From positions 1-60,548 of the forward strand of contig JAJZSA010000007.1 in NCBI GenBank assembly GCA_021822115.1: a stretch of DNA of 60,548 bases, in the 5' to 3' direction. Under the pieces are notes generated by a model. That model saw only the letters and a list, made by a program, of their open reading frames with translations, had not been told where the DNA came from and did not search any database. This document shows positions 44,216 to 56,300 of the stretch, piece by piece. Position numbers and translations under genes: made by a program. The stretch's first letter is position 1. Each line of letters begins with the position of its first letter. This stretch comes from Pseudomonadota bacterium. Lineage in GTDB: Bacteria; Pseudomonadota; Gammaproteobacteria; Burkholderiales; Gallionellaceae.

Positions 44216-47200
44216 TTAGCCAAGTTCCTTAAAGAAATTCACCACCGCCAGCACCCGCTGCTTCAGATCCCCGTACTTCAACTCGATGCGCAATTTGTCC
44301 GGCCCGGCCATCTTGATGTGCCGTTTGCTCTGGATCATGGTGATGATCTTCATCGGGTCGATGGGCGGGTTGGGGACGAACTGGATGACGATGGCTTCGC
44401 TGGATGCGTCCACCTTCTGGATGCCCAGCGGCTTGGCGAGGATACGCAGGCGGTGGCAGTCGAACAGCGCGGTCGCGGCATCCGGCAGCAGGCCGAAGCG
44501 GTCGATGAGTTCTTGCTGCATGTCTTCCAGATCCTGGCCGGTGTCGCAGTTGGCGAGGCGTTTGTAGATGACCAGGCGCTGGTGGATGTCGCCGCAGTAA
44601 TCGTCCGGCAGCAGGGCGGGGGTGTGCAGGTTGATCTCGGTGGTGACGCCCAGCGGATGCGCCATGTCCGGTTCCTTGCCGGACTTCAGCGATTTGATGG
44701 CGGCGTTCAGCATGTCGTTGTACAGGCTGAAACCGATCTCCTGCATCTCGCCGCTCTGCGATTCGCCCAGCACTTCGCCCGCGCCGCGGATCTCCAGATC
44801 GTGCATGGCGAGATAGAAACCGCTGCCCAGTTGCTCCATGGCCTGGATGGCTTCCAGGCGTTTCTTGGCTTGCGCGGTGAGACCTTCCTTGTCGTTCACC
44901 AACAGATAGGCATAGGCCTGATGGTGCGAACGGCCGACGCGACCGCGCAACTGGTGCAACTGCGCGAGGCCGAAGCGGTCGGCGCGGTTCATGATGATGG
45001 TGTTGGCGGTGGGTACGTCGATGCCGGTCTCGATGATGGTGGAGCACAGCAGCACGTTGAAGCGCTGGTGGGTGAAGTCGCGCATCACCGCTTCCAGTTC
45101 GCGCTCGCCCATCTGGCCATGTGCCATGCGGATGCGCGCCTCGGGCAGCAGCTCTTCCAGCTTCTCCAGCATGTTGGGCATGGTCTCGACTTCGTTATGC
45201 AGGAAGTACACCTGGCCGCCGCGCTTGAGTTCGCGCAGCACCGCTTCACGGATCACGCCTTGCGAATAGTTGCTGACGAAGGTCTTGATGGACAGGCGGC
45301 GCTGCGGCGCGGTGGCGATCACCGAGAAATCGCGCAGGCCTTCCAGCGACATGGCCAGCGTGCGCGGGATGGGCGTCGCGGTGAGCGTGAGCACATCCAC
45401 CTCGGCGCGTAGCGCCTTCAGGCGTTCCTTCTGCTGTACGCCGAAGCGGTGCTCTTCATCGATGATGATGAGGCCGAGGTTGGCGAACTGCACATCCTTC
45501 TGGATCAGCTTGTGCGTGCCGATGATGATGTCGATCTTGCCTTCGCTCAGTTCCTTGAGCGCCTGCGTGGTCTCCTTGCCGCTGCGGAAGCGCGACAGCT
45601 CGGCCACTTTCACCGGGAAATCGGCGAAGCGGTTGGCGAAGTTCTGGTAGTGCTGTTCCACCAGCAGCGTGGTGGGCGCGAGCACGGCTACCTGTTTGCC
45701 TTCCATGGCGGCGATGAAGGCGGCGCGCAAGGCCACCTCGGTCTTGCCGAAGCCGACGTCGCCGCAGATCAGGCGGTCCATCGGCTTGCCCGATTGCAGG
45801 TCGAGGATCACCGCTTCGATGGCGGCAGCCTGGTCGGCCGTTTCCTCGAAGCCGAAGCCTTCGGCGAAGGCTTCGTAGTCGTGATAGTTGAGCTTGAAGG
45901 CATGGCCCTTGCGCAAGGCGCGCTGCGCATACAGGTTGAGCAGCTCGGCGGCGGTGTCGCGCACCTGCTGCATGGCGCGGCGCTTGGCCTTGTCCCACGC
46001 GCCGCTGCCCAGCTTGTGCAGGGGTGCGGCTTCCGGCGCACCGCCGCTGTAGCGGCTGATCACGTGCAGTTGCGATACCGGCACATAGAGCTTGGCCTCG
46101 TCGGCGTATTCCAGCAGCAGGAACTCGTTCTCGCCTTCGCCCATATCGAGATTGACCAGTCCCTGATAGCGCGCGATGCCGTGCTGTTCGTGCACCACCG
46201 GGTCGCCCGGCTTGAGCTCGCTGAGGTCGCGCAGCATGCCTTCGACATTGCTCTTCTTGGCGGCACGCGCGGCGCGGCTGCGCGGCTGCGATTCGTACAG
46301 CTCGGTCTCGGTGACGAAGGCGAGCCCATCGTCCGGCAGCATGAAACCCTTGCCGACCGGGCCCACGCCGAGCATGAACTTGTCTCGCGCGCTGAGGAAG
46401 CCGGCGTAGTCCTCGCACAGCGCGGGCGCGAGGTCATATTCCTGCAGGTACTGCGCCATCACCTCGCGTCGGCCCAGGCTGTCGGCCAGCAGCAGTACGC
46501 GGCCTTCGTAGCGTTTGAGGAAATCCGCGAACTTCTGCGTGGGGATCTCGGCGCGGCGATCCACGGCGATCGGGGGCAGTGCGGCGGTGGGGCAGGGGGT
46601 GACCGTGTTGCCTTCCGCTTGCGCCAGGATGTCGATACGCGCGAAACCCTTGGCCTTGATGAAGAACTGCTCCGCACTGAGGAACAGTTCCTTGGTCTCC
46701 AGCAGCGGATGTTGCGGATCGCCGCGCAGCAGGTTGTAGCGCGCCGCCGCATCCTGCGCGAACTGCTGGATGGCGGCATCGATGTCGTGGTGCAGGCACA
46801 GCGTGGTGTGTTGCGGCAGGTAGTCGAACAGGGTCGCGGTCTGCTCGAAGAACAGCGGCAGGTAATACTCGATGCCGGCCGGGGCGATGCCCTTGCTCAC
46901 GTCCTTGTAGATGCGCGACTTGGACGGGTCGCCCTCGAAGCGTTCGCGGAAGCGTTGGCGGAAGGTGGTCTGGCCCTGTTCGTCCAGCGGATATTCGCGT
47001 GCCGGCAGCAGGCGGATCTCCGGCACCGGGTACAGCGTGCGTTGCGTGTCCACGTCGAAAGTGGCGATGGTCTCGATCTCGTCGTCGAACAGGTCGATGC
47101 GGTAGGGCAGCGCGCTGCCCATGGGGAACAGGTCGATCAATCCGCCGCGCACGCAGTATTCGCCCGGCGTCAGCACCTGCTGCACGTGCGAGTAGCCGGC

Positions 47201-47620
47201 CAGCGTCATCTGGTTGCGGAAACCGTCCAGGTCGAGCCGCTCGCCCTTCTTCAGGAAGAAGGTCCAGGCCGCCATATAGCTCACCGGCGGCAGCGGGTAG
47301 AGCGCGGTGGTCACCGGCACCACCACGATGTCGAAGGCCTGGGTGCGGATGTGGTGCAGGGTGGCCAGCCGTTCCGAGATCAGATCCTGGTGCGGCGAGA
47401 AGTGGTCGTAGGGCAGGGTCTCCCAGTCCGGCAACAGGTGCACCTTGAGTTGCGGCGCGAAATAGGGGATCTCCTCCACCAGGCGTTGCGCTTCCAGCGC
47501 ATCGGCGGCGATCACCACCAGTGGGGCAGCCTGCGGGGCGTATTGCGCCAGCGCCAGCGCGTCGGAGGAGCCGGTCAGGCGGGTATAGCGGGGATGGGGA
47601 TGCTTCGAATCGAACAACAT
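44216..47620 (-). CDS. mfd: Transcription-repair coupling factor Mfd
   Basis: 1134 residues. N-terminal UvrB-homology region (from LALAQYAPQAAPLVVIAADAL), RNA polymerase interaction domain (KPGDPVVHEQHGIARYQGL), and a RecG-like translocase with CGDVGFGKTEVALRAA, IIIDEEHRFGVQQKE, TATPIPRTL and LRGRVGRS; a TRCF C-terminal domain follows. It removes stalled polymerase and recruits UvrA. Start taken at ATG 47620 (MLFDSKHPH); a GTG two codons upstream is possible. Confidence 0.96.
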   Translation of the reverse strand: MLFDSKHPHPRYTRLTGSSDALALAQYAPQAAPLVVIAADALEAQRLVEEIPYFAPQLKVHLLPDWETLPYDHFSPHQDLISERLATLHHIRTQAFDIVVVPVTTALYPLPPVSYMAAWTFFLKKGERLDLDGFRNQMTLAGYSHVQQVLTPGEYCVRGGLIDLFPMGSALPYRIDLFDDEIETIATFDVDTQRTLYPVPEIRLLPAREYPLDEQGQTTFRQRFRERFEGDPSKSRIYKDVSKGIAPAGIEYYLPLFFEQTATLFDYLPQHTTLCLHHDIDAAIQQFAQDAAARYNLLRGDPQHPLLETKELFLSAEQFFIKAKGFARIDILAQAEGNTVTPCPTAALPPIAVDRRAEIPTQKFADFLKRYEGRVLLLADSLGRREVMAQYLQEYDLAPALCEDYAGFLSARDKFMLGVGPVGKGFMLPDDGLAFVTETELYESQPRSRAARAAKKSNVEGMLRDLSELKPGDPVVHEQHGIARYQGLVNLDMGEGENEFLLLEYADEAKLYVPVSQLHVISRYSGGAPEAAPLHKLGSGAWDKAKRRAMQQVRDTAAELLNLYAQRALRKGHAFKLNYHDYEAFAEGFGFEETADQAAAIEAVILDLQSGKPMDRLICGDVGFGKTEVALRAAFIAAMEGKQVAVLAPTTLLVEQHYQNFANRFADFPVKVAELSRFRSGKETTQALKELSEGKIDIIIGTHKLIQKDVQFANLGLIIIDEEHRFGVQQKERLKALRAEVDVLTLTATPIPRTLAMSLEGLRDFSVIATAPQRRLSIKTFVSNYSQGVIREAVLRELKRGGQVYFLHNEVETMPNMLEKLEELLPEARIRMAHGQMGERELEAVMRDFTHQRFNVLLCSTIIETGIDVPTANTIIMNRADRFGLAQLHQLRGRVGRSHHQAYAYLLVNDKEGLTAQAKKRLEAIQAMEQLGSGFYLAMHDLEIRGAGEVLGESQSGEMQEIGFSLYNDMLNAAIKSLKSGKEPDMAHPLGVTTEINLHTPALLPDDYCGDIHQRLVIYKRLANCDTGQDLEDMQQELIDRFGLLPDAATALFDCHRLRILAKPLGIQKVDASSEAIVIQFVPNPPIDPMKIITMIQSKRHIKMAGPDKLRIELKYGDLKQRVLAVVNFFKELG

Positions 47621-47722
47621 GGGCACAGCCTGCGAGCAAAGGCCGGCATTATACCCGCCCTGCGGTTACAAGCCGGCACGCCTGTACTATGATGGCGGCC
47701 CGATCTCGTGTGCAGGGCGATC

Positions 47723-50224
47723 ATGCAACGCTTCCCGCGACTCTCCCGTTTGGGCCTGTTACGCCGCAATGTGCAGCTCATGATGCTGGCGTGGAGCTGC
47801 GTCGTGGCCATCTCGCTGGGGTGGAACCTGTATTCGCAGAGCGAATCCTTCGAGGTCTCGCTGCGCAGCCAGGCCGAATCCATGCATGCGGTGGAGATGC
47901 AATACCGCAACTGGATCATCGCCAGCGGCGGTATCTATGTGCCGGTCAGCGACCAGGTCGTCCCCAATCCCAAGTTGGCGCATGTGCCGGAGCGCGATGT
48001 CAGCACTCCCGGCGGTCAGCGCCTGACGCTGCTCAATTCCTCCTATTTCGTGCGACTGGTGCATGAGGGGCACCAGACCGGCGGCATGCGCGGCCATATC
48101 GCCAGCCTGCAGCCGATCAACCCGGTCAACGCCGCCGACAATTGGGAGCGCACGGCCTTGCAGGCGTTCCAGCAAGGGGCCACGGAATGGGCCTCGTTCG
48201 ACACCATGGACGACGGCCAGCGCTATTACCGTTACATGCAGCCGATGGTGACCGAGGCCGCCTGCCTCAAATGCCATGCCGCCTATGGCGACAAGCTGGG
48301 CGACATCCGCGGCGGCGTGAGCGTGGCCATCCCGCTCGCCGGGCAGCAGCAGGTACAGACGCAACAGCGCGAAGTGCTGCTGGCCGGGCATGGGTTGTTC
48401 TGGGGCCTGGGGCTGTTCGGCCTGTTCCTGGCCGGGCGCCGGCAGCAGGCCGATCTGGAGCGTATCGGCAAGACCGAGGCGGAAGCTGCGCTGCTCACCA
48501 ACTCCATCGCCCACGCCATCTTCGGCCAGGATGTGCAAGGCAACTGCACCTTCATCAACGCGGCCGGGGTGCGCGCACTGGGGTATGACGATGCCGAGGA
48601 GCTGCTGGGCAAGAACATGCATCAGCTCACCCATCATTCGCATGCCGACGGTTCGGTCTACCACTACCGCGATTGTCCCAACTACGCTGCGGTGCATGCG
48701 CGTCAGATGCGCTATTCCGAGCAGGAGGTGTTGTGGCGCAAGGATGGCAGCTCCTTCCCGGCGGAATACTGGTCCTACCCGGTCATCCAGGACGGCCGGG
48801 TGCATGGTGCGGTGGTCACCTTCCTCGACATCAGCGGCCAACTGCAAGTGCGCAACGACCTGAAGCGTTCGCAGGCGCTGCTGCAATCGGTGGTGGAGAA
48901 CATGCCGGCCATGGTGTTCCTGAAGGATGCCCAGGATTTGCGCTTCCAGCTGTTCAACCGCGCCGGCGAGAAGATGCTGGGCTATACCCGCGAGCAGATG
49001 CTGGGCAAGAACGATTACGATTTTTTCCCGCGCGAACAGGCCGATTTCTTCACGCAGAAGGATCGCATCGTGCTCGCCGGCCAACAGTTGCTGGAGATCC
49101 CGGCGGAATCGATCAATACCGCATCCGGTGAGCAGCGCTGGCTGCACACCTTCAAGACCGGCCTGTACGATGATGCCGGCAAACCCACGCACCTGCTTGG
49201 CATCTCGATGGATGTCACCGAGAACAAGCGCATGGAGGAGGCCTTGCGCGAGAGCGAGGCCAAGCTGTCCGAGGCGCAGCACATGGCGCACATCGGCCAC
49301 TGGGAACTGGACATCGCCAGCCAGCGCCTGCAATGGTCGAACGAGGTGTACAACATCTTCGAGATCGAACCGGAGGTGTTCGGCGGCACCTATCAGGACT
49401 TCCTCGCCGCGATCCATCCGGCAGACCGTGCAGCGGTCGATCAAGCCTATCAGGATGCGTTGCGCAATCGCTCCTCCTACCAGATGCATCATCGCCTGCT
49501 GATGAAGGATGGCCGTGTGAAATACGTGCTGGAACGTTGCGAGACCAGCTATGCCGCGGACGGCAAGCCTTTGCGTTCGCTCGGCATGGTGCAGGACGTG
49601 ACCGCCAGCATGTTCGCCGAACGTGCCTTGCGCGAACAGCAACTGGTGCTGGACCGGGCGCTGGAAGGCACCGTACATACGGTCTCGCTGGCGGTCGAGC
49701 TGCGCGATCCGTATACCGCCGGTCACCAGCAGCGCGTGGCGGAACTCTCCTGCGCCATCGCCCGGCGTCTGGGTTGGGACGACGACCGCATCAAGGGGCT
49801 GCGTCTGGGCGCCTCCATCCACGACATCGGCAAGATCGGCATCCCGGCCGAGGTGTTGAGCAAACCCTCGCGCCTGAACGAGATCGAGACGCGCATCGTG
49901 CAGGAGCATGCGCGCATGGGTTACGACATCCTCAAGGATGTGCGCTTCCCGTGGCCGATCGCCGATATCGCGCGCCAGCATCACGAACGCATGGACGGCA
50001 GCGGCTATCCGCAAGGGTTGCGAGGCGAGGCCATCTGCATGGAGGCGCGCATCGTAGCGGTGGCCGACGTGGTGGAATCCATGGCCACGCACCGTCCCTA
50101 CCGGCCGGCGCTCGGCCTGCCCGCCGCACGCGAAGAGATCGCCGCCGGCAGCGGCACGCGTTACGACGCGCAGGTGGCCGCGGCCTGCGTCGCCACACTG
50201 GACGAGGGTTTCACCTTCAGTTGA
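47723..50224 (+). CDS. Heme-binding DUF3365/PAS/HD-GYP phosphodiesterase
   Basis: 833 residues. A membrane helix ([19 protein letters not shown]) leads into a periplasmic DUF3365 (Tll0287-like) domain with a c-type heme motif C181-L-K-C184-H185, then a second helix near 210-230. Three PAS domains follow (about 250-380, 385-510, 520-640), then HD-GYP with H700-D701 (IHDIGKIG) and [11 protein letters not shown]. Likely a redox- or gas-sensing c-di-GMP phosphodiesterase. ATG 47723 preferred over GTG 47708. Divergent from mfd. Confidence 0.85.
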   Translation: MQRFPRLSRLGLLRRNVQLMMLAWSCVVAISLGWNLYSQSESFEVSLRSQAESMHAVEMQYRNWIIASGGIYVPVSDQVVPNPKLAHVPERDVSTPGGQRLTLLNSSYFVRLVHEGHQTGGMRGHIASLQPINPVNAADNWERTALQAFQQGATEWASFDTMDDGQRYYRYMQPMVTEAACLKCHAAYGDKLGDIRGGVSVAIPLAGQQQVQTQQREVLLAGHGLFWGLGLFGLFLAGRRQQADLERIGKTEAEAALLTNSIAHAIFGQDVQGNCTFINAAGVRALGYDDAEELLGKNMHQLTHHSHADGSVYHYRDCPNYAAVHARQMRYSEQEVLWRKDGSSFPAEYWSYPVIQDGRVHGAVVTFLDISGQLQVRNDLKRSQALLQSVVENMPAMVFLKDAQDLRFQLFNRAGEKMLGYTREQMLGKNDYDFFPREQADFFTQKDRIVLAGQQLLEIPAESINTASGEQRWLHTFKTGLYDDAGKPTHLLGISMDVTENKRMEEALRESEAKLSEAQHMAHIGHWELDIASQRLQWSNEVYNIFEIEPEVFGGTYQDFLAAIHPADRAAVDQAYQDALRNRSSYQMHHRLLMKDGRVKYVLERCETSYAADGKPLRSLGMVQDVTASMFAERALREQQLVLDRALEGTVHTVSLAVELRDPYTAGHQQRVAELSCAIARRLGWDDDRIKGLRLGASIHDIGKIGIPAEVLSKPSRLNEIETRIVQEHARMGYDILKDVRFPWPIADIARQHHERMDGSGYPQGLRGEAICMEARIVAVADVVESMATHRPYRPALGLPAAREEIAAGSGTRYDAQVAAACVATLDEGFTFS

Positions 50225-50258
50225 GTGGCGCACGACAGAGTTTGGTAGACTCGCGCCC

Positions 50259-50942
50259 ATGTCCGAATTCCACGCACTGGTACCCGCCGCCGGCAGCGGC
50301 AGCCGCATGGGCCATGAATTGCCCAAGCAATATCTCGACCTGGCCGGGCGGCCGATGATCTGGCATGCGCTGACCACGCTGTGCGCCCATCCCAACATCA
50401 AGACCGTGTTCGTCGTGCTGGCGCCCGGCGACGAACATTTCGCGCGCTATGACTGGTCGCACTGCGGCGGCAAACTGGAGCCGCTGTACTGCGGGGGCAC
50501 CACGCGCGCCGAGAGCGTGACCAATGGCCTGCGCGCCTCGGAGATCGAGACCGACGACTGGGTGCTGGTGCACGATGCCGCGCGTCCCTGCCTGACCGCG
50601 CACCTGCTCACCCGCATGCTCGCCGAGCTGCGCGACGACCCGGTGGGCGGCATCCTCGCGGTGCCGGTGGCCGATACCCTCAAGCGAGCCGGTGCACAGC
50701 AGCGTATCGCCCATACCGAGCCGCGCGAAGGACTGTGGCAGGCGCAGACGCCGCAGATGTTCCGCGCCGGCCTGCTGGCCGAAGCGCTGACGCACTGCCA
50801 CAACGTCACCGACGAGGCCTCCGCCATCGAGGCCATGGGCCTGCAACCCAAGCTGGTGGCGAGCGACAGCAGCAACTTCAAGGTGACTTATCCGCAAGAC
50901 ATCGAGTTGGCGGAGTTGTTGTTGAAAACGAAAAAGAATTAG
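50259..50942 (+). CDS. ispD: 2-C-methyl-D-erythritol 4-phosphate cytidylyltransferase IspD
   Basis: 227 residues. CTP-binding [16 protein letters not shown] (10-25), [21 protein letters not shown] and [10 protein letters not shown] are the enzyme's hallmarks. Third step of the MEP isoprenoid pathway; paired with ispF 105 bases downstream, the usual order. Confidence 0.96.
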   Translation: MSEFHALVPAAGSGSRMGHELPKQYLDLAGRPMIWHALTTLCAHPNIKTVFVVLAPGDEHFARYDWSHCGGKLEPLYCGGTTRAESVTNGLRASEIETDDWVLVHDAARPCLTAHLLTRMLAELRDDPVGGILAVPVADTLKRAGAQQRIAHTEPREGLWQAQTPQMFRAGLLAEALTHCHNVTDEASAIEAMGLQPKLVASDSSNFKVTYPQDIELAELLLKTKKN

Positions 50943-51001
50943 CCACAGAGTACACAGAGATCACAGAGAAAACCCGCCATACCTCTCTGTGTACTCTGTG
51001 G
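50943..51001. repeat. CCACAGAG-type inverted repeat between ispD and ispF
   Basis: CCACAGAGTACACAGAGA (50943-50960) is exactly reversed and complemented at 50984-51001, leaving a 23-base loop that contains another CACAGAG copy. The element begins immediately after the ispD stop codon. Similar CACAGAG repeats are scattered through many proteobacterial genomes. Confidence 0.85.
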
Positions 51002-51047
51002 CAAATGGGTTTGTGTTTGTGGTTTTGCATTTGATCGAGAGAGAATC

Positions 51048-51521
51048 ATGAGAATCGGACAAGGTTTCGACGTCCACCAACTGGTCGAGGGGCGCAAGCT
51101 GATCATCGGCGGGGTGGACATCCCGTATGAGAAAGGCCTGCTCGGCCATTCCGATGCCGACGTGCTGCTGCACGCCATCTGCGATGCGCTGCTGGGCGCT
51201 GCCGCGCTGGGCGACATCGGCAAGCACTTCGCCGACACCGATGCCAAATTCAAGAACATCGACAGCCGCATCCTGTTGCGCGAGACGCTGCATCTGGTGC
51301 GCGAGGCGGGGTATCGCGTGGGCAACGTGGATGCCACCATCGTCGCGCAGGCGCCCAAGATGGCGCCGCATATCCATCAGATGGTGGAACACATCGCGGC
51401 CGACCTGCGCATCGAGAAGAGCGCGGTCAACGTGAAAGCCACCACCACCGAGAAGCTGGGCTATACCGGACGCGGCGAAGGCATCGCGGCGCAAGCCGTC
51501 GTATTGTTGCTGGCCGCATGA
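51048..51521 (+). CDS. ispF: 2-C-methyl-D-erythritol 2,4-cyclodiphosphate synthase IspF
   Basis: 157 residues. Metal ligands D8/H10 (GQGFDVHQL) and H42 ([20 protein letters not shown]), KFKNIDS and the C-terminal [19 protein letters not shown] are intact. Next MEP-pathway step after IspE. Its TGA overlaps the tsaB start. Confidence 0.96.
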   Translation: MRIGQGFDVHQLVEGRKLIIGGVDIPYEKGLLGHSDADVLLHAICDALLGAAALGDIGKHFADTDAKFKNIDSRILLRETLHLVREAGYRVGNVDATIVAQAPKMAPHIHQMVEHIAADLRIEKSAVNVKATTTEKLGYTGRGEGIAAQAVVLLLAA

Positions 51522-52189
51522 AGCTGCTCGCCATCGAGACCTCCACCGAATATTGCTCCGTCGCGCTGTGGCAGGACGGCGTGGTCAGCGAGCGCTGCGA
51601 GCGGGTGGGGCAGAAACATTCCGAAGTACTGATGGGCATGGTAGATGCCGTGCTGAAGCAGGCGGGCAGCAGCATCCGCCAGGTGGCAGGCATCGCCTTC
51701 GGCAAAGGGCCGGGTTCGTTCACCGGCGTGCGCATCGCGTGCGGTGTGACGCAAGGCCTGGCACTGGGACTGGAGGTGCCGGTGGTCGGCATCTGCACAC
51801 TGCAAGCACTGGCCGAGGCCGCCGGCCGCGACAAAGTGATCGCGGCACTGGATGCGCGCATGGGCGAACTCTATCTGGCGGCCTACGAACGCAGCGGCGA
51901 CGACTGGCGCGAGGTGATCGCACCGTGTCTGTGTACGGCTGAGAGCGCACCGCCATTGCCGGGTATGGATTGGTTCGGCGTGGGCAGCGGCTTCGCCGTG
52001 GCCGCCGCAGGTCTGCAAGCACGCTACGGCCTGAGCGGCAGTGAGGCGAGCGCGGTGCCGCAGGCGGCGGCCGTCGTCCGCCTGGCGGCGCCGGTATTCG
52101 CCGCCGGTGGCGGCGAGGATGCCGCGCAGGCCTTGCCGCTCTACCTGCGCGACAAGGTGGCGCTGACCACGGCGGAACGTCAGGCATGA
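51518..52189 (+). CDS. tsaB: tRNA threonylcarbamoyladenosine biosynthesis protein TsaB
   Basis: 223 residues, ASKHA fold: [39 protein letters not shown] and [12 protein letters not shown]. Scaffold partner of TsaD and TsaE in making t6A37 of tRNA. Overlaps ispF by four bases and rimI by four. Confidence 0.94.
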   Translation: MKLLAIETSTEYCSVALWQDGVVSERCERVGQKHSEVLMGMVDAVLKQAGSSIRQVAGIAFGKGPGSFTGVRIACGVTQGLALGLEVPVVGICTLQALAEAAGRDKVIAALDARMGELYLAAYERSGDDWREVIAPCLCTAESAPPLPGMDWFGVGSGFAVAAAGLQARYGLSGSEASAVPQAAAVVRLAAPVFAAGGGEDAAQALPLYLRDKVALTTAERQA

Positions 52190-52629
52190 TCCTGCGCGAC
52201 ATGCATGCGGACGACCTGGAGCAGGTGCTGCGTATCGAGCAGGCGGTGCATTCGCATCCATGGACGCGCGGCAACTTCAGCGATGCGCTGAAGAGCGCTT
52301 ATCAATGCAAGGTCTATGAAAGCATGCAGGGGCATGAGATGGTGGGCTACGCCATCATGCTGCTGGCGGTGGACGAGGCGGAGCTGCTGGACATCGCCAT
52401 CGCCGCCGAGCGCCAGCGCCAGGGCTGGGGGCAGCGTCTGCTGCACGAGATGCTGATGCTGGCCCGGCGCCACGACATGCGCCGCATGGTGCTCGAGGTG
52501 CGCGCCTCCAACCTGCCGGCAATAGCCCTTTATCGCAGTGCGGGTTTTACCGATATCGGCTTGCGCCGTGCTTACTATCCAGCCGAGAATGGGCGCGAAG
52601 ACGCCATCCTGATGGGAAAGGGACTGTGA
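52186..52629 (+). CDS. rimI: Ribosomal protein S18 alanine N-acetyltransferase RimI
   Basis: 147-residue GNAT enzyme; acetyl-CoA loop [15 protein letters not shown] and [30 protein letters not shown] are characteristic of RimI. Overlaps tsaB (ATGA) as in many genomes, and the following glycosylase gene (GTGA). Confidence 0.93.
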   Translation: MILRDMHADDLEQVLRIEQAVHSHPWTRGNFSDALKSAYQCKVYESMQGHEMVGYAIMLLAVDEAELLDIAIAAERQRQGWGQRLLHEMLMLARRHDMRRMVLEVRASNLPAIALYRSAGFTDIGLRRAYYPAENGREDAILMGKGL

Positions 52630-53369
52630 ACATCCGCGATGAACATGTGCTGCGCGAACTGAACCTGTATCCGCTCTGGGTACGCCGCAGCGTTCCTGAT
52701 GGACAAGTGGCCGAGCCGGTGGTCGAGGTGCCGGCTGCAACGGTTATCGAGGTGCAGGGCACCGCGGTGCCGGCCGAGGCAGTCCCCGCCCTGACGCAGG
52801 TTCCAGCGGCCGAGTCAGCGGCGGATTGGCCTGCATTGAAGCAGCAGGTGCACGATTGCACCGCCTGCAAGCTGCGCGCCGGCTGCACGCAGACCGTGTT
52901 CGGCGTGGGCGATGAGCAGGCCGACTGGCTGTTCGTGGGCGAAGGCCCCGGCGCCGACGAGGATGCGCAGGGTGAGCCGTTCGTGGGCCAGGCCGGCAAG
53001 CTGCTGGACAACATGCTGGCGGCGATCAAGCTGAAGCGCGGCGACAACGTGTACATCGCCAACATCGTGAAATGCCGCCCACCCAACAACCGTGCACCGG
53101 AAGCCGAAGAGATCGCCACCTGTCTGCCCTATCTGCGCCGGCAGATCGAACTGATCCAACCCAAACTCATCGTGGCGCTCGGCCGTACCGCGGCCAACGC
53201 GCTGCTCGGACGCGACGTGCCGCTCGGTTCCTTGCGCGGTACGCTGCATGAGTATCAGGGCATCCCCTTGCTGGTCACCTTCCACCCGGCCTACCTGCTG
53301 CGCAGTCCGGCCGAGAAAGCCAAGGCCTGGCAGGATCTGTGCCGGGCCGTAGCGCAGATGCGGGACTGA
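52626..53369 (+). CDS. Uracil-DNA glycosylase, family 4 type with Fe-S cluster
   Basis: 247 residues. Likely [4Fe-4S] ligands C78, C81, C150 and C166 ([22 protein letters not shown]); active-site [27 protein letters not shown] and HPAYLLRSP. Removes uracil from DNA. The N-terminal ~65 residues are an Ala/Val/Pro-rich linker not part of the fold. Starts at GTG 52626, overlapping the rimI stop. Confidence 0.92.
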   Translation: MNIRDEHVLRELNLYPLWVRRSVPDGQVAEPVVEVPAATVIEVQGTAVPAEAVPALTQVPAAESAADWPALKQQVHDCTACKLRAGCTQTVFGVGDEQADWLFVGEGPGADEDAQGEPFVGQAGKLLDNMLAAIKLKRGDNVYIANIVKCRPPNNRAPEAEEIATCLPYLRRQIELIQPKLIVALGRTAANALLGRDVPLGSLRGTLHEYQGIPLLVTFHPAYLLRSPAEKAKAWQDLCRAVAQMRD

Positions 53370-53373
53370 ACCC

Positions 53374-56300
53374 ATGCGCCTCGCCGACCTCAGCCTCTCC
53401 AGCCGCATCACTGCGTTGGGGGTGTTGTTGGTCAGTCTGGGCGGGCTGCTGTGGGGCTACAACGAGAACAACCGTCTCGCAGCGGAATCCTTGCTGATGC
53501 AGGAGCAGATGCTGGAGAGCGGCTTGCATGCGGAGAGCGAGCGCCTGCGCCAGCAGGTGGAGATACTGCGCCAGGATGTCAGCTTCCTGGCCGAGACGCC
53601 GCCGATCGGCGGCATCATGCGTGCCGCCAGCCATGGTGGTGTCGACCCGCGCGATGGCGAGTCACAGGCGCTGTGGAAGCGCCGTCTGAGCGAGATATTC
53701 CAGGCCTATCTGCGTGCCCATCCCGAATACAGTCAGGCGTGCCTGATCGCCGTGGCCGATGGCGGACGCGAGCTGGTGCGCGTGGAGCGCGAGCTGCAGC
53801 AGGTGCATGTCACGGCGGCGGATGCCTTGCAACGCAAGGGCGAACGCGATTATTTCCAGGCCGCGCTGACCCTGCCGCCGGGGGCCATCCATCTTTCCGA
53901 ATTCAACCTGAACCGCGAGCACGGGCTGATCAAGACGCCGCACCATCCCATGTTGCGCGCGGCGAAGCCGGTGTTCGACGAGCAGGGGCGGCGCTTCGGC
54001 ATGCTGGTGCTGAGCCTGGACGCGCGGCATCTGCTGGCGCCTGCGGCGCAGCTGCCGGTGGCGGGCAGTGAACTCTATATCGCCGACCAGTACGGGCATT
54101 ATCTGTGGCACCCCGATGCCGCACGCGCTTTCACTTTCGAAATGGGCAGTGCGGACGATATCCGGCGCGATTTCCCGGTGCTGCATCCTCTGTTCGCCGA
54201 GGCGGCGCAGCATGAGCTGACCTTGCGACAGGGCGCGCTGGCGGGGGGCGGCTACCTGGCGGCGGTCAAGGTGGCGTTCGACCCGGCCGCTCCGCAACGC
54301 TTCCTGGTATTGGCGGTGCAGGTGCCGGCGTCGGTGCTGGCGGCGCAGACCCCGGGTATCAGCAGCGGCAGTCTGCTCAAGGCCTTGCTGTGGATGGTGC
54401 TGGCCGCCGGCCTGTTCCATGCGGCGATACGCTACATGTTGCGCCCGTTGCGCTATATCACCCATGCCGCCGGCGAGATCGCGCTACGCCAACGCACGCT
54501 GTCGCTCAAGCGCAAAGGCAGCGGCGAGATCGGGCGCCTGGTCGAAGCACTCAACAGCATGTTGCAGACCCTGTCCGGCAAGGAACGCATCGAAGCGGAG
54601 CTGAAGCGCAGCCAGGCGCTGCGCGAGAATTCGATGGAAGGTGTGCATGTGATGGATGTGGACGGCAACGTGCTGGAGGTGAACGAGGCCTTCTGCCGCA
54701 TGCTGGGTTACACGCGCGACGAGGCGTTGCGGCTCAACGTGCGGCAATGGGATGACGCCATCCCGGCGGCCGAACTGCCGCAACGCCTGCGCGGCATGGT
54801 CGGCCACAGTGCCACCTTCGAGACGGTGCACCGGCGCAAGGATGGCAGCCTGCTCGATGTCGAGGTGTGTGCCAGCGGCGTGCAGGTGGATGGCAAGAGC
54901 TACATCTACGCGGCCAGCCGCGACATCACCCTGCGCAAGCATGCGGAGCTGGTGTTGCAGCGTCACCATCTGGTGATCGAGACCGCGCTGGACGGTTTCC
55001 TGGAAGAAGTGAACGAAGCCTATGCGCGCCTCTCCGGTTACAGCCGCCAGGAGCTGATCGGCATGCACATCAGCCAGCTGGAGGCGAGCGAGCGGCCGGA
55101 GGACGTGAAGGCGCACATCGAGCGCATCATCGCGCAGGGACAGGACCGTTTCGAGACCCGCCATCGGCGCAAGGATGGTCGTCTGATCGACCTCGAGGTC
55201 TCGGTGACCTTCCGCGATGCGCATTTCTTCGTGTTCTGTCGCAACATCACGCGGCGCAAGGAGAGCGAAGCGGCCTTGCGCATCGCGGCGGCGACCTTCG
55301 AGACGCAGGAAGCCATCCTCATCACCGATGCCGAGGCCAACATCGTGCGCGTGAACAGCGCGTTCACCGCCATCACCGGATACACGCTGGACGATGTGTG
55401 CGGCAAGAACCCGCGCATCCTCAGTTCGGGGCGGCACGATCACGAATTCTATGAGGAGATGTGGCGCCAGATCAAAGAGCAAGGGTCGTGGAGCGGCGAC
55501 ATCTGGGATCGGCGCAAGAACGGCGAGGTCTATCCCAAGCGTATGAACATCACGGCAGTGAAGGACGAGCAGGGGCGCATCACGCAATACGTGGCGATCT
55601 TCAACGACATCACCGAGCGCAAGCGCAACGAGGAGGAGATCCGCGAACTGGCGTTCTTCGATGCGCTGACCCATCTGCCCAACCGTCGCCTGTTCCTCGA
55701 CCGCTTGCGCAGCGCATTGGCTACCTCCACGCGGCATGGTGAGTTCGGGGCGTTGCTGTTCATCGATCTGGACCGTTTCAAAGTGCTCAATGACACGCTG
55801 GGGCACGATTATGGCGACCTGCTGCTGGTCGAGGTCGCGGCGCGCATCAAGCACTGCGTGCGCGAGACCGATACCGTGGCGCGGCTGGGCGGCGACGAGT
55901 TCGTGGTGATCCTGGAAGGCATCGGTCCCGACCGCGAGGCGGCCTCGACGCATGCCGGCACGGTGGCGGAGAAGATCCGCGAGTCGCTGGCGCATGCCTA
56001 CCAGCTCAAGGAACACGAGCACTTCACTTCGCCCAGCATCGGCGTGGAGCTGTTCCACGATGGCGGCATGTCGGCGGACGAGCTGATCAAGCATGCCGAT
56101 GTGGCGATGTACCAGGCCAAGAGCGCCGGGCGCAACACCGTGCGTTTCTACGACCCCGACCTGCAGCACGATCTGGAATCGCGTGCCGAGATGGAGAACG
56201 ATCTGCGCCGCGCCATCGAGAACCAGGAACTCAAGCTCTATTACCAGGTGCAGGTGGACAACGAGCGGCGCCTGGTCGGCATGGAGGCGCTGCTGCGCTG

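Noticed and set aside
45449..47692. Long forward frame inside mfd
   Set aside because: Antisense shadow of a strongly conserved gene; amino-acid content is non-protein-like.
47759..50401. Long reverse-strand open frame (about 880 codons) opposite the HD-GYP gene and ispD
   Set aside because: Same composition shadow; no ribosome site or recognisable domain, and it crosses two clear forward genes.
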